Below are positions 53,682 through 61,710 of a stretch of 64,000 bases of DNA, one piece after another (position 1 is the first letter of the stretch; each line of letters opens with the position of its first letter). The notes beneath the pieces are model-generated. The model was not told the origin of the DNA, searched no databases, and saw nothing but the letters and a program-made list of their open reading frames with translations. The stretch is from Deltaproteobacteria bacterium (GTDB lineage Bacteria; Desulfobacterota; Binatia; UTPRO1). Where the stretch lies: NCBI GenBank assembly GCA_016200545.1, contig JACQEO010000075.1, forward strand, positions 60,703-124,702, in the 5' to 3' direction. The translations under genes and the position numbers were made by a program.

Positions 53682-53846
53682 ATGAGCACGCATCGGATGG
53701 TGAAGGACGGTACCCGCAAACCCGCGAAGCGTCTTCTCGCCACAGGTCGCAAGATCAACGGCACGTGGGAGGTGAAGACGTTCCTGCGCGTCGCTAACGA
53801 CGCCCGCGAACCCTTCTGGCACTCGACCTCGGCCCGTCCTCGGTGA
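53682..53846 (+). CDS. Small basic protein, 54 aa
   Basis: A short gene supported by a strong AGGAGGG (53672-53678) placed 4 nt before the ATG, and by coding-like sequence: RKPAKRLLATGRKINGTWEV, then KTFLRVANDAREPFWHSTS. Net positive charge, no Cys, no membrane segment. It ends 2 nt before the stop of the convergent NarL-type regulator gene. Not recognised. Confidence 0.55.
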   Translation: MSTHRMVKDGTRKPAKRLLATGRKINGTWEVKTFLRVANDAREPFWHSTSARPR

Positions 53847-53848
53847 GG

Positions 53849-54496
53849 TCAGTACACGATGCCCTTGCGCACCGCGAAGCGCACGATCTCGGCGGTGTTG
53901 TGGAGGTCGAGCTTCTCCATCACATGCTTGCGGTGACTCTCGACGGTGTTGATGCTGAGCGAGAGGATGCGCGCGATCTCTTTGTTGGTCTTGCCCTCGG
54001 AGATGAGCTGCAAGACCTCGCGCTCGCGGCCGGTGAGGCGTGAGAGCGGGTCGTCGGCGGCCGAGTCGGAGTCGCTCAAGTAGCCGTCGAGCAGCACCTT
54101 CGAGACCGAAGGGCTGAAGTACGATCCGCCGCGGGCGATGGACTTGACCGCCTTGATGAGGTCGAGGTCATCCGAGTCCTTGAGGAGGTAGCCCTTGGCG
54201 CCCGCCTTCAGCGCCTGGCGCACGTAGATGTCGTCGGAATGCATCGAGAGGATGAGCACGCTCACGCCATCGGTGCCCTTCATGATCTGGTTGGTCGCCT
54301 CGATGCCGTTCAGGCCGGGGAGGCCGATGTCGACCACGACGACCGTCGGACGCAGGCGCTTCGCGGCCTCGACAGCGCTCCGGCCGTCGCCGGCCTCGCC
54401 GCTGATCTCGATCTCGGGGTCGGACTCGAGGATCTTGCGCAAGCCCTGGCGGACGACGTTGTGATCCTCGGCGAGCAGCACGCGAATCTTGCTCAT
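53849..54496 (-). CDS. NarL/FixJ-type response regulator
   Basis: 215 aa. The receiver domain (IRVLLAEDHNVVRQGLRKIL, phospho-acceptor Asp in VVVVDIGLPGLNG, Lys in GYLLKDSD) is joined to a LuxR-type HTH (LTGREREVLQLISEGKTNKE, ARILSLSINTVESHRKHVME). All receiver active-site residues are present. No histidine kinase gene is in the window. It starts 12 nt after the stop of the hypothetical gene upstream, so the two are probably co-transcribed. Confidence 0.95.
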   Translation of the reverse strand: MSKIRVLLAEDHNVVRQGLRKILESDPEIEISGEAGDGRSAVEAAKRLRPTVVVVDIGLPGLNGIEATNQIMKGTDGVSVLILSMHSDDIYVRQALKAGAKGYLLKDSDDLDLIKAVKSIARGGSYFSPSVSKVLLDGYLSDSDSAADDPLSRLTGREREVLQLISEGKTNKEIARILSLSINTVESHRKHVMEKLDLHNTAEIVRFAVRKGIVY

Positions 54497-54508
54497 GGCG
54501 GTGTCCCT

Positions 54509-54916
54509 TCAGGTGACGAGTAGCGAGAGTACGAAGCCGACCATGAACGCGAGCGCCTCCCAGAAGAACCGCAGCGGCGGGGGGGCATCGAGCGCGCGTG
54601 CGAGGCGCGCGAGCACGATGTCGTCCGGAATGCCGCGCGGTCGGCCGGCGGGGTCGGGCAGGATGCCGGCCTCGAAGAGTTGCTTGCTCGCCCGAAAGGC
54701 CTCGACCTGACGCGCCCACTCCTCGAGCGCACGCTCGCCCTTCCGTACCTCGCTCGCCAGGCGGCCGAGTTCCGTATCATCGGTGCTCCCGAGTGCGAGG
54801 TCGAGAACGTGCAGCAATTCCACCGCTTGCCCGACCGACGCAAGCCGCGCCGAACGATCCTCGTCCTCCCGCTCTTGCGGGGACCGGGGGTGGGTAACGG
54901 CAGCTTTGGTCCCCAT
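54509..54916 (-). CDS. Tail-anchored membrane protein of unknown function
   Basis: 135 aa from the ATG at 54916. Helical, charged cytosolic part (ASVGQAVELLHVLDLALGST, GRLASEVRKGERALEEWARQ), then one C-terminal membrane helix (FFWEALAFMVGFVLSLLVT). It precedes the response regulator gene by 12 nt, so it may modulate that regulator, but there is no kinase or sensor motif. The start is uncertain because no clear ribosome binding site is visible. Confidence 0.6.
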   Translation of the reverse strand: MGTKAAVTHPRSPQEREDEDRSARLASVGQAVELLHVLDLALGSTDDTELGRLASEVRKGERALEEWARQVEAFRASKQLFEAGILPDPAGRPRGIPDDIVLARLARALDAPPPLRFFWEALAFMVGFVLSLLVT

Positions 54917-55028
54917 GTATTCATCAACCGTGCTCCCGTACTTGGGCGACAATTGCAAGCCAAAAGCGTCGCAGCGTCGGTCCAGGGGCGGGCGGACCTT
55001 GCGCGGGGACGGCCGGCGGGGCGGAATT

Positions 55029-55487
55029 TCAGATCAACTCGTCGTCGTCCTCCGTGCCGACGTCCTCGTCGAAGTCGTCCAGGTCGTCGGTCCGACGCGA
55101 GCCTAACGCCAGTGAGGGTTGCACTTCCTCGTCGTCGGCAGGCGTGAGCTCCCGGTTGCGGAGGTCGTTCAGCTGTTTTCGCAGTTGGGCGATGGTGTCG
55201 TCGCGCTCCTTCAGCTGGCGTTCGAGCTGCGCGGCACGCGCCTCGTGATGGCGGAGCTGCCCGATCTCGCGAACGGTCTCGGTGAGGCGCTTCTCGAGCG
55301 CGCTCTTCTCGCGCTTGAGCGTGGTGAGCTCGCCGCGCGCCGCCGCGCTCGGGCGTGCCGCTGGAGCGGCGGCCTTCTTGCGCGCCGCGGGTGCGCTCCG
55401 CTTCGGGCGCCGTGCGCCGCGCGCCGCCCGCGGTGTGCTCCGCCGGCCGGCCGAACGCGCCCCCTTGCCTCGCTTCTTCGTTGGCAT
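55029..55487 (-). CDS. Basic-tail coiled-coil protein
   Basis: 152 aa with three parts: a histone H1-like Lys/Ala/Arg/Pro N-terminus (KKRGKGARSAGRRSTPRAAR and KKAAAPAARPSAAA), a coiled coil (LKREKSALEKRLTETVREIG, LERQLKERDDTIAQLRKQLN) and an acidic C-terminus (DDLDDFDEDVGTEDDDELI). It probably binds DNA through the basic part. The ATG at 55487 has TGAGGAGG in front. It starts 10 nt after the acyltransferase stop, the third gene of that operon. Confidence 0.65.
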   Translation of the reverse strand: MPTKKRGKGARSAGRRSTPRAARGARRPKRSAPAARKKAAAPAARPSAAARGELTTLKREKSALEKRLTETVREIGQLRHHEARAAQLERQLKERDDTIAQLRKQLNDLRNRELTPADDEEVQPSLALGSRRTDDLDDFDEDVGTEDDDELI

Positions 55488-55497
55488 CGATTCCTCC

Positions 55498-56475
55498 TCA
55501 GCGCTCGTACACGTCCGGTTCACCGACCGGCCGCGTCCGCCAGCGCTTATGCGTCCACAGCCAATGATCCGGATGCTCGCGAATCATGGCTTCGAGGACG
55601 ACGGTGCAGAGCTGGGTGAATTCGCGAGCCGCTTGGTCGCGGTCCGCCATACTCGCAAACGGAACACGAGGCAAGATCACGATCCGATGCCGCGCGCTCG
55701 TCCCCTCGCGCACCAAGAACGCCGGATACACCGGCACGCCGGTGCGCGCGGCGATGCGGCCGAAACCGGAGTTCGTACTCGCCAGCTTCCCGAAGAACTC
55801 GACGAAGACCCCGGTCCGGCGGGAAGCGTTCTGGTCGAGTGGCAGCACCATGAGCTGGTGGTCGCCTAGGGCGCGCAGCACGCCGCGCGCGGCGGCGTGC
55901 TTGCGGAGCGTGCGCGTGCCGGCGCGTCGACGCATCCGGTCGACGAACGCGTCGATGAACGGGTTTTTGATCGTCTGGCGGACGAGATGGACCGGATGGC
56001 CGAGGAGTCCGTGCACGTGCGCGAAGAGCTCCCAGTTGCCGAAATGGCCGGTGAGGACGAGGATGCCCGTGCGCCCGAGCGCGTCCGGGATCTGGCGCCA
56101 CAACGACTCGTCGGCGAAGCCGATGCGCGCGCGGACGTTGTCGCGGGTGAGGCGGCGGATGTGGGCGCACTCGGCGATCATCCGACCGAGGTTGCGATGG
56201 CTCGCGACGAGAATCCGCAGTCGCTCGCCCGGGGACTTCTCCGGAAACGCGATCGCGAGGTTGACGAGTCCGATGCGCCGATGCCGCCGATCGAGTCGGA
56301 TGGCGAGCACGGCGACGGCCGCCGCGAGCCGCATCGCGACCTCCAGCGGCAGCGCTGCGAGCGTGGCGTAGACGAGGAGGAATCCCGCGTACTCGAGACG
56401 GTGGCGGAAACTCGGCGCCACCTCCGCGTCCCCCGCCGAGGGCGCTGCGACACGGAGGGATTCGGACGCCGTCAA
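55498..56475 (-). CDS. LpxL/HtrB-family lipid acyltransferase
   Basis: 325 aa. Membrane-associated lysophospholipid/lipid A acyltransferase: N-terminal hydrophobic segment (AGFLLVYATLAALPLEVAM), the catalytic H-x4-E in GHFGNWELFAH, and GVFVEFFGKLASTNSGFGRI, VYPAFLVREG and the final DHWLWTHKRW, all typical of LpxL/LpxM. The start is taken as the TTG at 56475, two bases after the ferritin-like gene stop; no ATG is available near it. Lipid A substrate is inferred from the family. Confidence 0.88.
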   Translation of the reverse strand: MTASESLRVAAPSAGDAEVAPSFRHRLEYAGFLLVYATLAALPLEVAMRLAAAVAVLAIRLDRRHRRIGLVNLAIAFPEKSPGERLRILVASHRNLGRMIAECAHIRRLTRDNVRARIGFADESLWRQIPDALGRTGILVLTGHFGNWELFAHVHGLLGHPVHLVRQTIKNPFIDAFVDRMRRRAGTRTLRKHAAARGVLRALGDHQLMVLPLDQNASRRTGVFVEFFGKLASTNSGFGRIAARTGVPVYPAFLVREGTSARHRIVILPRVPFASMADRDQAAREFTQLCTVVLEAMIREHPDHWLWTHKRWRTRPVGEPDVYER

Positions 56476-56477
56476 CG

Positions 56478-57044
56478 TTACGACGCGGGCGTCTCGGAAA
56501 GCGAGAAGCCGAACGCCTCGCGCTCCTTGGCCTCGAGTTCTCGGAAGACGCGGCGATCGACTTCGCGATAGCGTGCGAGGAGGTCGTCGACGCGCGCTTG
56601 CCCTTCCGATCCCGCCATCTCGCGGAGCTTGTTCTCCATCCACGCGATGTGCCACTTCTCGTCCTTCGTCACCTCGTGGAGGAGCGCGCGGGTCTCGGGG
56701 TCGACGGTCGGCGAGGCCGCATGCGCGAGATAGCGGTGCTGGGCGCGCTCCTCGACGACGACGGTCAGCGCGAAAAGCTGCTCGTACGTCTTCGGGATGC
56801 CGATCTCGCGGCCGATCCGCCGCTGATAGCCATCGTCGACCCTGACCGGGACGCCGCCGAGGTCGGTGATGCGTTTGGTCCACAGCCAGGCGTGATGCGT
56901 CTCTTCCTCGAGGTGCTTCGACAGCTTCACCTGGGCGTCCGGGTCGTCGAGACGCTGCATGAGCTTCAGGAGGAGGGTCGCGCCGCGAATCTCGGCGTCG
57001 CGGTAGTAGCTGAACAACGTCAACAGCTTCTCGTCCACGGCCAT
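56478..57044 (-). CDS. Ferritin-like domain protein
   Basis: 188 aa four-helix protein with diiron-type ligands: HLEEETHHAWLWTKRI (E, E-x2-H), VVEERAQHRYLAHA and VTKDEKWHIAWMENKLREMA. These match the ferritin-like/rubrerythrin-type metal sites. It has no membrane segment. The ATG at 57044 follows AGGA. Its stop is two bases before the acyltransferase start, suggesting an operon; a link to lipid modification or oxidative stress is speculation. Confidence 0.8.
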   Translation of the reverse strand: MAVDEKLLTLFSYYRDAEIRGATLLLKLMQRLDDPDAQVKLSKHLEEETHHAWLWTKRITDLGGVPVRVDDGYQRRIGREIGIPKTYEQLFALTVVVEERAQHRYLAHAASPTVDPETRALLHEVTKDEKWHIAWMENKLREMAGSEGQARVDDLLARYREVDRRVFRELEAKEREAFGFSLSETPAS

Positions 57045-57250
57045 GATGATCCTTCCCGCCGGGAGCCTGCCGGTCGACCAATCGACCCCTATACAAAAGG
57101 AGGCTGCCGAACGCCACCGACGGGGCGGCACCGACTGTTTCCCAATGACACAGTTTTCTTGCTCGCCGAGTCCTTTGTGTGTTAAGCGGCAGCGCGATCT
57201 GACCCGCGCGAGGCATTCGCGCACGCATCGCCAACCAGGAGGGCAGCCGC

Positions 57251-57454
57251 GTGGCTCGTGGGAAAGTGAAGTGGTTCAACGCGCAGAAGGGGTACGGCTT
57301 CATCACCGCCGACGACGGTCAGGACGTGTTCGTGCACTACTCGGCCATCAGCGGCGAGGGATTTCGCTCACTGCAGGAAGGCGAGAGCGTCGAGTTCGAG
57401 ATCGCCCAGGGGCCGAAGGGATTACAGGCGGCGAACGTCACCAAAGCCTCATAG
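57251..57454 (+). CDS. Cold-shock domain protein
   Basis: 67-aa RNA/ssDNA chaperone. RNP1 [11 protein letters not shown] and RNP2 DVFVHYSAI are both intact, with the KVKWFN start and [16 protein letters not shown] at the end. GTG start with AGGAGGG (57236-57242) upstream. The leader between the ferritin-like gene and this gene is about 200 nt and may hold a cold-shock-type 5' UTR, although I see no defined element. Confidence 0.96.
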   Translation: MARGKVKWFNAQKGYGFITADDGQDVFVHYSAISGEGFRSLQEGESVEFEIAQGPKGLQAANVTKAS

Positions 57455-57477
57455 CCGCACGACGCTCCGGGCGTCGC

Positions 57478-58494
57478 TCAGGGAAACTCGATCAGCACCT
57501 TGCACTGCGTGGTCGGTGCGTTGAGCGCCGAGAACGTCTCCGGTACGAGGTCGAGATCGATGACGTCGGTGATCAGCGGCGCGACGTCGAACCGCCCCGC
57601 GCGCAACGCTTCGAGGGCCTCGGCAAACTCGGCCTTGCTGTAGCCGAGCGCGAACTTCAGCTCGAGCTCCTTTAAGATCCCGATGAGAGGCAGAATCTCG
57701 TCCGCCTCGATGCAGACGCCGAGGACGACGATCCGCCCGCGTATGCCCGCCAGCATCATGGCGGTGTTGAGCGCGCCGCGCGCGCCGATGCACTCGAACA
57801 CCACATCGGGATCCCGGCCGGTGCGCGCGCGCACCGCCGCCGCGGGATCGGTCGTCCGCGGGTCCATTACCTCCGCCGCGCCGAGACGCGACGCCAGCTC
57901 GCGGCGCCCGCGAGCGAGCTCCGAGACGACCACGTGCGGCGTGCCTGCGTCGCGCGCCCAGAGTAGCGTGACGAGACCGATCGGACCGGCGCCCAGCACG
58001 AGACAGCCGCTCTCGGGCGTGAGTCGCGCGTGGCGAACGGCGTGGAGCCCGACCGCGAGCGGCTCGACCATCGCCGCCGTCCGGAAGTCGATCTCGGGCG
58101 GAATCCGCAGCAGGCTTCCTGGATGCACGCGCACGTACTCGGCGAACGCCCCCGGAAGCTGACCGAGGCCGATGCCGCGTAGACTCGGGCAGAGCATGCC
58201 GTCGCCGCTCTCGCACGCCGGACACGCGCCGCATGACATGTACGGCAGCGAGACCACCCGCTCACCGACGCGCCAGCCACGGACGCGCGCGCCGAGCGCC
58301 GCGATCTCGCCCGAGAACTCGTGGCCGAGGATCGCGTCCACCGGCATCTGCAGACCGTACTTCACCGCATGTAGATCGGAGCCGCAGATCCCGCAGTTGC
58401 GCACGCGCAAGAGAATCTCGTCGGGCGCGGGTTCGGGCTCGGGAACCGTTTGCACCTGCAGATATCCCGACTCCTTGAGTAGCACGGCACGCAC
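57478..58494 (-). CDS. Zinc-dependent alcohol dehydrogenase family protein
   Basis: 338-aa medium-chain dehydrogenase. The catalytic zinc site is visible in CGICGSDLHAVKYG and GHEFSGEIAALGARV, and the structural zinc Cys run in MSCGACPACESGDGMLCPSL. The Rossmann motif is VLGAGPIGLVTLLWARDAG. The cluster resembles sorbitol/threonine-dehydrogenase-like enzymes, but the substrate is unknown. No partner genes are adjacent; it is convergent with the cold-shock gene. Confidence 0.92.
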   Translation of the reverse strand: MRAVLLKESGYLQVQTVPEPEPAPDEILLRVRNCGICGSDLHAVKYGLQMPVDAILGHEFSGEIAALGARVRGWRVGERVVSLPYMSCGACPACESGDGMLCPSLRGIGLGQLPGAFAEYVRVHPGSLLRIPPEIDFRTAAMVEPLAVGLHAVRHARLTPESGCLVLGAGPIGLVTLLWARDAGTPHVVVSELARGRRELASRLGAAEVMDPRTTDPAAAVRARTGRDPDVVFECIGARGALNTAMMLAGIRGRIVVLGVCIEADEILPLIGILKELELKFALGYSKAEFAEALEALRAGRFDVAPLITDVIDLDLVPETFSALNAPTTQCKVLIEFP

Positions 58495-58598
58495 GCCACG
58501 ATTCTAGGAGAGACCGTCGGCAGGCGCTACTTGCGCCGGTGCGCGGCGCCCTCTATGGTCGGCGGCTCTGCGCAGCCAGGCGCGACGCCCCGCCTCAC

Positions 58599-58671
58599 GC
58601 CACCCTAGCTCAGATGGTAGAGCAGCCGATTCGTAATCGGCAGGTCGAGGGTTCGAATCCCTTGGGTGGCT
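58599..58671 (+). tRNA. tRNA-Thr (anticodon CGT)
   Basis: 73 nt, with acceptor GCCACCC/GGGTGGC, D-arm GCTCAGATGGTAGAGC, anticodon arm GCCGA-TTCGTAA-TCGGC (anticodon CGT, reads ACG), and T-arm GAGGGTTCGAATCCCTT. CCA is not encoded; discriminator T. Its 3' half from 58630 is repeated at 59529, marking an integration site. Confidence 0.96.
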
Positions 58672-58713
58672 TTGTGCTCAGCCGGCGTCAGCCGACCGCA
58701 GGTTGCGCGGGGG
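58630..58713 (+). repeat. Direct repeat, copy 1 (tRNA 3' half plus integrase end)
   Basis: 84 bp that recur at 59529-59612 with 80 identical positions. It covers the tRNA-Thr 3' half (from the anticodon), 16 nt of spacer and the last codons plus stop of the decayed integrase (TCA at 58688-58690 on the minus strand). With the second copy it frames an 815-bp insert carrying the toxin-antitoxin pair. Confidence 0.9.
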
Positions 58714-58753
58714 ACGTCCGGTACTGTCCTAGTCGGACAGTACCGGACGTCCC
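58711..58753. repeat. Perfect inverted repeat
   Basis: 19-bp arms GGGACGTCCGGTACTGTCC and GGACAGTACCGGACGTCCC around TAGTC. It sits right after direct repeat 1 and before the antitoxin gene. It could be a terminator for the tRNA, a recombination-related structure, or the remnant of a small repeat element. Bases around it are GGGGG on both sides. Confidence 0.8.
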
Positions 58754-58772
58754 GGGGGCTTGCATCTTCGAC

Positions 58773-58803
58773 TGTATTTACGTACGATGCGCGATGTATT
58801 TAC
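58773..58803 (+). promoter_or_regulatory. Direct repeats upstream of the antitoxin gene
   Basis: TGTATTTAC occurs at 58773-58781 and again at 58795-58803, 22 bp apart, two helical turns. This AT-rich pair lies just upstream of the antitoxin ribosome binding site. Toxin-antitoxin operons are usually repressed by their own complex, so this is a candidate operator; also a -10-like TGTATT may be part of the promoter. Confidence 0.45.
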
Positions 58804-58820
58804 ACCGCAAGGAGGGTGCG

Positions 58821-59045
58821 ATGGCACGCAAGGTCGCAGCTGCCGCTCGCGGCCGTAAGGTTCCGCGAACCTACCGCCTGGCTCCCGAGAAGGTCGCCGC
58901 CGCGCAGCGCGTGCTCGGCGCCGCTACCGCGACCGAAACGATCGAGACCGCCCTCGATCTCGTTCTCTTCCGGCAGGAGCTGGTTGCGGGCACGCGCAGG
59001 ATGCTCGGCGTACGACTCACCTCGCCCGACGCGACGGACCGATGA
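58821..59045 (+). CDS. VapB-type antitoxin
   Basis: 74 aa. N-terminal basic part (RKVAAAARGRKVPRTYRLAP), then EKVAAAQRVLGAATATETIE and TALDLVLFRQELVAGTRRM, a layout like ribbon-helix-helix or VapB antitoxins with a toxin-binding helix. Chosen start: ATG at 58821 with AGGAGGG 5-8 nt upstream; a longer reading from an ATG at 58794 is possible. It ends one base before the PIN-domain gene, so it is inferred to be its antitoxin. Confidence 0.7.
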   Translation: MARKVAAAARGRKVPRTYRLAPEKVAAAQRVLGAATATETIETALDLVLFRQELVAGTRRMLGVRLTSPDATDR

Positions 59046-59046
59046 G

Positions 59047-59508
59047 GTGGCAGCTCGCCGGTACGTTCTCGATACGAACCTATTCATCCGAGGGTTCCGG
59101 GACGCGTCGGCCAATGCGGAGCTGCAGCGGTTCCACCTGCTCTTCGCGCCGTTCGAGTACCTAAGCGCCATCGTTGCGCAGGAGCTTCTCGCCGGCGCCC
59201 GGACGTCCGCGGATCGCCTGAGGCTGCAGCGTCACGTCCTCGCCGTCTACGTGCGGCGACGTCGCATCGTGACGCCGTCGGCGAACGCATGGGAGCGATC
59301 GGGCACCGTCCTCGCAGAACTCGTGCGGCGAGAAGGGTTGGAGTTGCACCAAGTCTCAAAAGCCTTCGGTAACGACATCCTGTTGGCGCTCTCGTGCCGT
59401 GAGGCAGGACTTGTTTTGGTGACGGACAACACTCGCGACTTCGCGCGTATCATGCGCGTGACGAGCTTCGAGTTCACGGCACCGTGGCCTTCCACGACTT
59501 CCGCGTGA
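59047..59508 (+). CDS. PIN-domain toxin (VapC-like RNase)
   Basis: 153 aa. PIN-domain acidic residues are present: Asp in RYVLDTNLFIRGF, Glu in LSAIVAQELLAG and Asp in LVLVTDNTRDFARI; DILLALSCREAGL carries a further Asp. These bind Mg2+ in VapC ribonucleases. The GTG at 59047 lies one base after the antitoxin stop. Target RNA unknown. With the antitoxin it forms the whole cargo between the 84-bp repeats. Confidence 0.85.
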   Translation: MAARRYVLDTNLFIRGFRDASANAELQRFHLLFAPFEYLSAIVAQELLAGARTSADRLRLQRHVLAVYVRRRRIVTPSANAWERSGTVLAELVRREGLELHQVSKAFGNDILLALSCREAGLVLVTDNTRDFARIMRVTSFEFTAPWPSTTSA

Positions 59509-59528
59509 GGCGTCGCTCACCAAGGCCT

Positions 59529-59612
59529 TTCGTAATCGGCGGGTCGAGGGTTCGAATCCCTTGGGTGGCTTTGTGCTTAGCTGGCGTCAGCCGACCGCAA
59601 GTTGCGCGGGGG
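59529..59612 (+). repeat. Direct repeat, copy 2
   Basis: 80 of 84 bases identical to 58630-58713: the tRNA-Thr 3' half without the 5' half, then the spacer and the integrase end. The four differences are transitions, so the duplication is not very recent. It bounds the toxin-antitoxin insert on the right. Confidence 0.9.
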
Positions 59613-59900
59613 TTGCAGATGGTCGTGCCGCAAGGACTTCATCGAGACGGTCAACGACGGCCCGGTTGCCACCAGGCACGAGATGCCCGTAGTGCTCCGT
59701 GGTGATTTGGATGCTGTGATGGCCTAGCTGGTCGCGCACGTACGCGAGGGACTCGCCCTGTGCGATGAGGAGCGACGCCAGCGTGTGGCGGAGGGCTTTG
59801 ATCGGCACATGGCGAAGGCCCGCCCGTTGCAGCATGCGTTGCCACTGACGACGGCGGAAGTTGTCGGGGTCGACGCCTGGGAAAACTGCCGATCCATCCC
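59587..59900 (-). pseudogene. Tyrosine integrase, C-terminal remnant
   Basis: Minus-strand reading that ends at TGA 59587-59589, inside direct repeat 2. Visible parts are VFPGVDPDNFRRR, then IKALRHTLASLLIAQGESLA, YVRDQLGHHSIQITTEHYGH (H-x2-R-like box, His, nucleophile Tyr) and a tail with AVVDRLDEVLAARPS. The core Arg and the N-terminal domains are missing. About 100 of the usual ~380 residues remain, so it is a remnant of the enzyme that once integrated at tRNA-Thr. Confidence 0.85.
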
Positions 59901-60245
59901 TGTTAAGAGCGTGGTCGGCGGTGCCGGATGCGAGTCCTGCTCTTCTCTTCGTCGTGGCCTATCATCAACGCGGTCTCGTTCGGCCGTCGCAAGCGTATCG
60001 GCCGACCCGTACGGCTCTCATTCGTCTTTCCACCGCAAACTGCCCCCACATAGAGCAACCTGATGCGGCGGTGCGCTGTGTCCGGAAACGTCCGGAATGC
60101 GGACTGATGACTCAAGTACCGCCGACGGGACGCCATGCGCGAATCGGAGGCTCGGGCCGACGGGCGGTGGTTGTTGACGATGTCGAACGATATTCGCTAC
60201 CTTCCCCGGACTCGGCCGCCAGAAAAAGAATCATGGAGGTAGTAG
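59901..60245. other. Region without a supported gene
   Basis: About 345 bp after the integrase remnant. No frame gives convincing protein and no further integrase domain is recognisable. The right end holds GGAGG just before the next ATG. It is probably decayed element sequence plus the promoter of the beta-barrel gene. Confidence 0.5.
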
Positions 60246-61538
60246 ATGAGATGGATCGTCGCGATAGCGATCGCAGCAGGGTTTGTTTTGGTCGTCCCAA
60301 TCACTACAGGTCATGCACGCAACCTCCAGCGGACGCTGGGGCGGCCTGTCGAGTCACAGGGCGGTGTTGCCGCTGGAATAGTAACGGCTCTGAGGCCTCT
60401 CGGCTCTGTGATCGGATCGCAAGTCGCGAACCAGATCCCGAGCTTGTCGACTTCGGCCGGGTTCACGTACGAGTTCAATCCGGATCTCGACGTTTACGAA
60501 CGGTCGACGAAGACCTTCGGCCCGCTGTTCTCGGAACGCGCAGTCACCGTGGGCGCGCACAAGTTCAACGCCAACGTCTCCTACACCTACATCAAATTCG
60601 ACAGCATCAACGGGCACGACCTCGATCATCTGACGAGCCGGGTCCTGCTCGCGAACATCGGCAATCAGCGCGCGTTCGCAGGCGGATTGCGGCGCCCCGA
60701 TCTCGCGTCGCAGTTCCCCGACCTGACGCCCGGGACCACGTTCTCGCAGGTCAAAGCCGATCTCGATCTCGAGGCACAGCTCGTCGATTTCAGCTTCATG
60801 TACGGTGTCCTCGATGACCTCGATGTGAACATCGACATTCCGGTAGTCCGCACGTTTGTCCGTAGCGCGATCACCGAGCGCACGCTTGATCCGCGTTTCG
60901 CCGTGTTCCTGACGCCGGCGTCGCGCCCCGATATTTTTGACGACTTCGCGGCGCGCGGTAGCGCGTTGGGGGTTGGGAACATTCGCCTGCGCTCGAAGTA
61001 TGTCGCCGTGACGAATCCCGTGCGACTCGCGGGGTTACTCGATCTCGTGCTTCCGACCGGGAGTCCGGGAAACTTTCAGGGGACGGGCGACACCCGGCTC
61101 GGCACGTTCCTCATCGCCTCGCAGACGGTCGGCGAGATCTTCGAACCGCACGCGCAGGCCGGGGTCGAGTTCAACTGCGCCAACGTCGATCACAGTCAAG
61201 CCAAGTATTCTGCCGGAGTGACGACTCAGGTCGCAAGTTTTGCCGCTCTCACCCTCGACTTCCTCGGTCGCAGCGAATTCGCTGCGACCACGCACGTCCC
61301 GAGTTCTGCCCGCTTTCCTGCCAGTAAGGATGGACAGTTTACGGAGACTGTGCCGCCGTTTCACGGCGAACCGATTCTCGTGAGCATTCATCGCAACGAC
61401 ATTCTGGATCTAGCGGTCGGCGGCAAGTTTTCGATCACCCCTCAGGCGATCTTCTTTGCAACGGTGATCTTGCCCCTCAACGACGACGGACTCCGGGCGG
61501 ATTTCGTACCTACTGTCGGACTTGAGGCCACGTTCTAA
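60246..61538 (+). CDS. Outer-membrane beta-barrel protein (phenol-MetA-like family)
   Basis: 430 aa. Signal peptide (MRWIVAIAIAAGFVLVVPIT...HA). The mature protein is made of alternating strands and ends with a C-terminal Phe (VGLEATF), as outer-membrane barrels do. Segments like FTYEFNPDLDVYERSTKTFG, VSYTYIKFDSINGHDL and LLDLVLPTGSPGNFQGTGDT resemble the transporter-like MetA family (PF13557). GGAGG precedes the ATG. It likely carries hydrophobic compounds across the outer membrane; the assignment to the family is by pattern only. Confidence 0.75.
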   Translation: MRWIVAIAIAAGFVLVVPITTGHARNLQRTLGRPVESQGGVAAGIVTALRPLGSVIGSQVANQIPSLSTSAGFTYEFNPDLDVYERSTKTFGPLFSERAVTVGAHKFNANVSYTYIKFDSINGHDLDHLTSRVLLANIGNQRAFAGGLRRPDLASQFPDLTPGTTFSQVKADLDLEAQLVDFSFMYGVLDDLDVNIDIPVVRTFVRSAITERTLDPRFAVFLTPASRPDIFDDFAARGSALGVGNIRLRSKYVAVTNPVRLAGLLDLVLPTGSPGNFQGTGDTRLGTFLIASQTVGEIFEPHAQAGVEFNCANVDHSQAKYSAGVTTQVASFAALTLDFLGRSEFAATTHVPSSARFPASKDGQFTETVPPFHGEPILVSIHRNDILDLAVGGKFSITPQAIFFATVILPLNDDGLRADFVPTVGLEATF

Positions 61539-61710
61539 GGCGTTCGGTCACTTCACCACCAACCTTCGTCTCCCGCTCACCTGTGCATCGATCCATCAGG
61601 AAAGCGGACACGAAGCGGATTGTCGCACGACTGCGCTCGCACGGAAGCGCGCGAACTTCCGGCGACGCGAAACATTCTCGGTCACGATGCCTCCTACGAA
61701 ACCCTCTGCG

